From the NCBI GenBank assembly GCA_018725535.1, contig QLUS01000067.1, positions 1-8,295 on the forward strand: DNA of 8,295 bases, read 5' to 3'. Every line of letters begins with the position of its first letter. Position 1 is the first letter of the stretch. Shown here one piece after another: positions 6,491 to 8,295 of the stretch. The position numbers were made by a program, and so were the translations under genes. The stretch is from Bacillota bacterium. GTDB lineage: Bacteria; Bacillota; UBA994. The notes below the pieces were generated by a model. The model had not been told where the DNA came from. It saw only the letters and a program-made list of their open reading frames with translations, and searched no databases.

Positions 6491-6505
6491 CAAAACCTGC
6501 GGACG
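6476..6505 (+). repeat. Perfect 11-bp inverted repeat over the yaaL stop codon
   Basis: CGTCCGCAGGT (6476-6486) and ACCTGCGGACG (6495-6505) are exact complements separated by the 8-base loop ATGACAAA. The TGA stop of yaaL (6488-6490) is inside the loop. There is no T-run after the stem (CATAAGTTTTAG follows), so it is unlikely to be a strong terminator. It sits 28 bases before the bofA start and may stabilise the mRNA, pause polymerase, or slow ribosomes at the end of yaaL. Confidence 0.7.
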
Positions 6506-6533
6506 CATAAGTTTTAGCGAGGGGGAGTGGACA

Positions 6534-6821
6534 GTGCAAAGTCTCTTAGAGCAGCTCAATATTAACACCGTGCTTGCCGGACTTTTTGTGCTGGCCATAG
6601 CAATAGTTGTCACCAGAGCTCTCGTCGTACCAGCTAAGTTTGCCCTGCGCGCAGGGCTAATGGTGCTCTCGGGAGCATGCTTGTTGCTTGCCTTCGACAT
6701 CGCTCTGCAAGTAGTAGATGTTTTCGTTCCCATTAACCCCCTCACCGTGCTCCTAACAGGGTACCTTGGGCCGCCAGGGTTGCTAGCGCTCTTGTTTATT
6801 CAGTTCTTCCTAGCGTTCTAA
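6534..6821 (+). CDS. bofA: Pro-sigma-K processing inhibitor BofA family protein
   Basis: In Bacillus BofA is a membrane protein of the forespore-surrounding membrane that holds the protease SpoIVFB inactive until a forespore signal arrives, so that sigma-K appears on time. This product has 95 aa, near the family size. Seen: hydrophobic segments at about 12-27 and 40-60 and a last one at about 82-95, and the family signature near the end, VPINPLTVLLTGYLGPPGLL (65-84), which strongly resembles the INPLT...G.LG.PG motif. The GTG at 6534 is chosen: GGGGGAG (6521-6527) ends 6 bases before it and the product then starts with the short helix MQSLLEQLNINTVLAG. The frame is open further upstream to 6315 but that part overlaps yaaL in another frame. 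Followed by a strong terminator. In non-spore formers this family also occurs, so the exact role is inferred. Confidence 0.85.
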   Translation: MQSLLEQLNINTVLAGLFVLAIAIVVTRALVVPAKFALRAGLMVLSGACLLLAFDIALQVVDVFVPINPLTVLLTGYLGPPGLLALLFIQFFLAF

Positions 6822-6839
6822 GCATGTCATGCCTGCATG

Positions 6840-6867
6840 GTGCCGCGCTTATGCGCGGTGCTTTTTT
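6840..6867 (+). terminator. Rho-independent terminator after bofA
   Basis: GTGCCGCGC (6840-6848) pairs with GCGCGGTGC (6853-6861) in a 9-bp stem with two G-U pairs in RNA, a TTAT loop and a run of six T (6862-6867). It ends the dnaX-to-bofA direction. The loop contains the stop codon of the convergent amidohydrolase gene and the right arm and T-run encode its last five residues. On the minus strand no T-run follows, so it would not end that gene's transcript. Confidence 0.9.
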
Positions 6868-8033
6868 AAATAGGCATATGCGGTTTCCGCCAATAAAGCC
6901 ATGCCTACCGGGATGGCGTCCTCGTCGAAGTTAAACTTCGGGTGATGAAGGACGTAATCGCACTGTTTGGCGCTATTCGTGGCCCCCAACATAAAGAAAC
7001 AAGTTGGAACCTTCTCGGCGAAGTAGCTGAAGTCTTCGCCCCCCATAGTAGGGTGGGGGGCACGAAATACGTTGGCACTGCCAAGGACTTCTTGCGCTAC
7101 TTCCTCAGTTAGCGCAGTCATGACCTCGTCGTTGTGTAATGCAGGATAGCCTTGCGTATAGGTAAAGGAATAGTGGCAGCGGAAGCTGTCGCAGACGCCT
7201 TTCACGATGCGTTCAATGCGGTCCGGCATCGAGGAGCGTATTTCCGGTGACAGCGTGCGTACGGTGCCGGTTAGCATAACTTCGTCGGCAATGACGTTTT
7301 CGCGGTATCCCCCGCGCACGGTGCCAAGCGACAGCACAACAGCGGCAGCAGGGTCAATCTCGCGGCTGACAATGCTTTGTAGGGCAACGATTAGATGTCC
7401 GGCAGTCACAATAGCGTCAATCGCTTCGTGCGGATGCCCGCCGTGGCCACCTTTGCCCTTTACTACTATTTCAATATTGTCAGGCGCTGCACAAACCGAG
7501 CCATAACGCAGCGCAATTTGCCCTGCCGTATACTGAACTGTGCCAACGTGCAGGCCAAGCATGGCGTGTACTTGCGGGTTGGTGAGCACTCCCGCCTCGA
7601 TCATCGGCAGCGCTCCCCCGGGACCTTCCTCCGCCGGTTGGAAGATAAACTTCACGTTGCCAGGGAGGTCTTTGACCTCGCTTAAGAGCTTTGCCACTCC
7701 AAGAAGTATGGCAGTATGTCCGTCATGCCCGCAGGCGTGCATTAGTCCGGGCGTTTTGGACGTGTATGTATGTTCCGCCTGCTCGGTAACCGTGAGCGCG
7801 TCCATGTCAGCGCGCAAGGCGATAGTCTTCCCCGGCGACTTGCCCCGCAGTGTGGCCACAACACCCGTCCCGGCGACGATTTGCGGCTTGAGACTTAGCT
7901 CCTGCAGATAGTTGAATACCAGTTGTGAAGTGCGATGTTCGGCAAAGCCAACCTCCGGGTGTTGATGAATGTCGCGGCGAATGGCGACTAACTCGGGTGC
8001 TAAGGCCTGTGCGCGTTCAAGCAATGTCGACAC
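6849..8033 (-). CDS. M20 family amidohydrolase (N-acyl amino acid / hippurate hydrolase-like)
   Basis: This 394-aa protein is a two-metal hydrolase of the M20D group, whose members remove acyl groups from N-acyl amino acids, hippurate or auxin conjugates. Seen: RRDIHQHPEVGF (19-30) opening, ALRADMDAL (72-80), the metal and catalytic motif MHACGHDGHTA (98-108, ligands Cys101 and His103), PAEEGPGGA (133-141, Glu135 and Glu136), LHVGT (161-165, His162), the dimerisation domain from about 184 to 297 with GKGGHGGHPH (193-202), GTVRGGYRENVIAD (237-250), then GGEDFSYF (331-338) and HHPKFNFDEDAIP (363-375) with the last metal ligand. All ligands are present, so it should be active. Start is GTG at 8033 with AGGAGG 7 bases before. 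No signal peptide: cytosolic. It converges on bofA and stands alone. The exact substrate cannot be told from the sequence; carboxypeptidase or acetyl-diaminopimelate deacetylase activity is also possible. Confidence 0.95.
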   Translation of the reverse strand: MSTLLERAQALAPELVAIRRDIHQHPEVGFAEHRTSQLVFNYLQELSLKPQIVAGTGVVATLRGKSPGKTIALRADMDALTVTEQAEHTYTSKTPGLMHACGHDGHTAILLGVAKLLSEVKDLPGNVKFIFQPAEEGPGGALPMIEAGVLTNPQVHAMLGLHVGTVQYTAGQIALRYGSVCAAPDNIEIVVKGKGGHGGHPHEAIDAIVTAGHLIVALQSIVSREIDPAAAVVLSLGTVRGGYRENVIADEVMLTGTVRTLSPEIRSSMPDRIERIVKGVCDSFRCHYSFTYTQGYPALHNDEVMTALTEEVAQEVLGSANVFRAPHPTMGGEDFSYFAEKVPTCFFMLGATNSAKQCDYVLHHPKFNFDEDAIPVGMALLAETAYAYLKKHRA

Positions 8034-8084
8034 TAATTACTCCTCCTCTTGCAGACGAATAATAATTTGGGCGTTAATGAAACT

Positions 8085-8114
8085 AGAATATCACGAATGA
8101 GCAGCAAACAGCAA
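8085..8114 (-). promoter_or_regulatory. Weak candidate promoter for the amidohydrolase gene
   Basis: On the minus strand TTGCTG (8109-8114) and TATTCT (8085-8090, 4 of 6) are 18 bases apart, about 50 bases before the GTG start. Only the TTG of the -35 box fits. The position is right, the sequence match is poor. Confidence 0.25.
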
Positions 8115-8132
8115 AATGGATAAAGTTAGCTG

Positions 8133-8161
8133 TTGCACAGTCGCAAATCGCGTGCTATATT
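8133..8161 (+). promoter_or_regulatory. Candidate rightward promoter at the window end
   Basis: TTGCAC (8133-8138) and TATATT (8156-8161, 5 of 6) are separated by 17 bases. It would fire away from the amidohydrolase gene toward whatever lies beyond the window, starting near 8168. The stretch 8034-8295 has no reading frame I can support; apart from these promoter-like sites it holds only the inverted repeat at 8163-8228. Confidence 0.35.
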
Positions 8162-8162
8162 A

Positions 8163-8228
8163 GTCAAGCGTCGCAAGCAGCGGGCGACTTCTGCGAGATT
8201 CGACAAGTTAGCGATTCTGCTGCTTGAC
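8163..8228 (+). repeat. Inverted-repeat region at the right end
   Basis: GTCAAGC (8163-8169) and GCTTGAC (8222-8228) are exact complements enclosing 52 bases that hold further short complementary pieces, such as GTCGC with GCGAC and TCGCA with TGCGA. It begins where a transcript from the rightward candidate promoter would start, so it could be a structured 5' leader of a gene beyond the window. I could not match it to a known riboswitch or T-box; the T-box 3' signature is not in view. Confidence 0.3.
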
Positions 8229-8295
8229 GAGAGTGGACAGAAGTGATAACATAAGTTTAGCCTCATTAAGTGGCGCATCGAATCTGTGATCCTTG

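Noticed and set aside
6315..6533. Upstream extension of the bofA frame over yaaL
   Set aside because: The extra 73 residues are Ser/Arg-rich without likeness to BofA, while a ribosome binding site supports the start at 6534 and another supports yaaL in the other frame.
8163..8295. T-box or SAM riboswitch at the right end
   Set aside because: Neither the T-box 3' signature nor the SAM core could be found in the visible part; kept only as an unnamed inverted-repeat region.

Overview
The window reads as chromosome of a bacterium of the Bacillota (Firmicutes), probably an anaerobic, clostridia-like lineage with fairly high GC. Three things point there: a large Gram-positive-type signal recognition particle (SRP) RNA with an Alu domain; the syntenic block SRP RNA - dnaX - ybaB - recR - small yaaL-like gene - bofA, known from Bacillus and many Clostridia; and strong AGGAGG-type ribosome binding sites, several in front of GTG starts. 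BofA belongs to the sigma-K checkpoint of sporulation, so the organism is a spore former or descends from one. The genus cannot be read from the sequence.

Layout. On the left, two minus-strand genes: a cytosolic gamma-glutamyltransferase-family protein of the YwrD type (15-1625) and, upstream of it, a protein with a DUF3298/RsiV-like domain (1705-2289). A divergent intergenic region (2290-2411) leads to a plus-strand lipoprotein that looks like the tungstate-binding protein TupA (2412-3227), with no permease or ATPase gene beside it. Next comes the SRP RNA (3326-3593) with its own promoter and terminator, then dnaX (3700-5301), ybaB (5317-5631) and recR (5639-6238), closely packed and probably one transcription unit. 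After a 69-base gap with a hairpin that can mask a ribosome binding site come a short yaaL-like gene (6308-6490) and bofA (6534-6821), closed by a strong terminator (6840-6867). That terminator overlaps the end of a convergent M20-family amidohydrolase (6849-8033, minus). The last 262 bases hold no gene I can support; they contain candidate divergent promoters and inverted repeats.

How the genes work together. The central block is housekeeping: membrane targeting of proteins (SRP RNA), the replication clamp loader (DnaX), a nucleoid-associated protein (YbaB) and recombinational repair (RecR), with a sporulation regulator at its end. The flanking genes concern uptake and small-molecule salvage: gamma-glutamyl peptides, N-acyl amino acids and an oxyanion. 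I see no defence system, mobile element, CRISPR array or clearly new system. The points most worth a second look are small: a truncated yaaL whose stop codon sits in the loop of a perfect 11-bp hairpin, the hairpin over its ribosome binding site, a possible +1 slip site in dnaX at the place where E. coli makes gamma, the lone TupA, and the structured right end.
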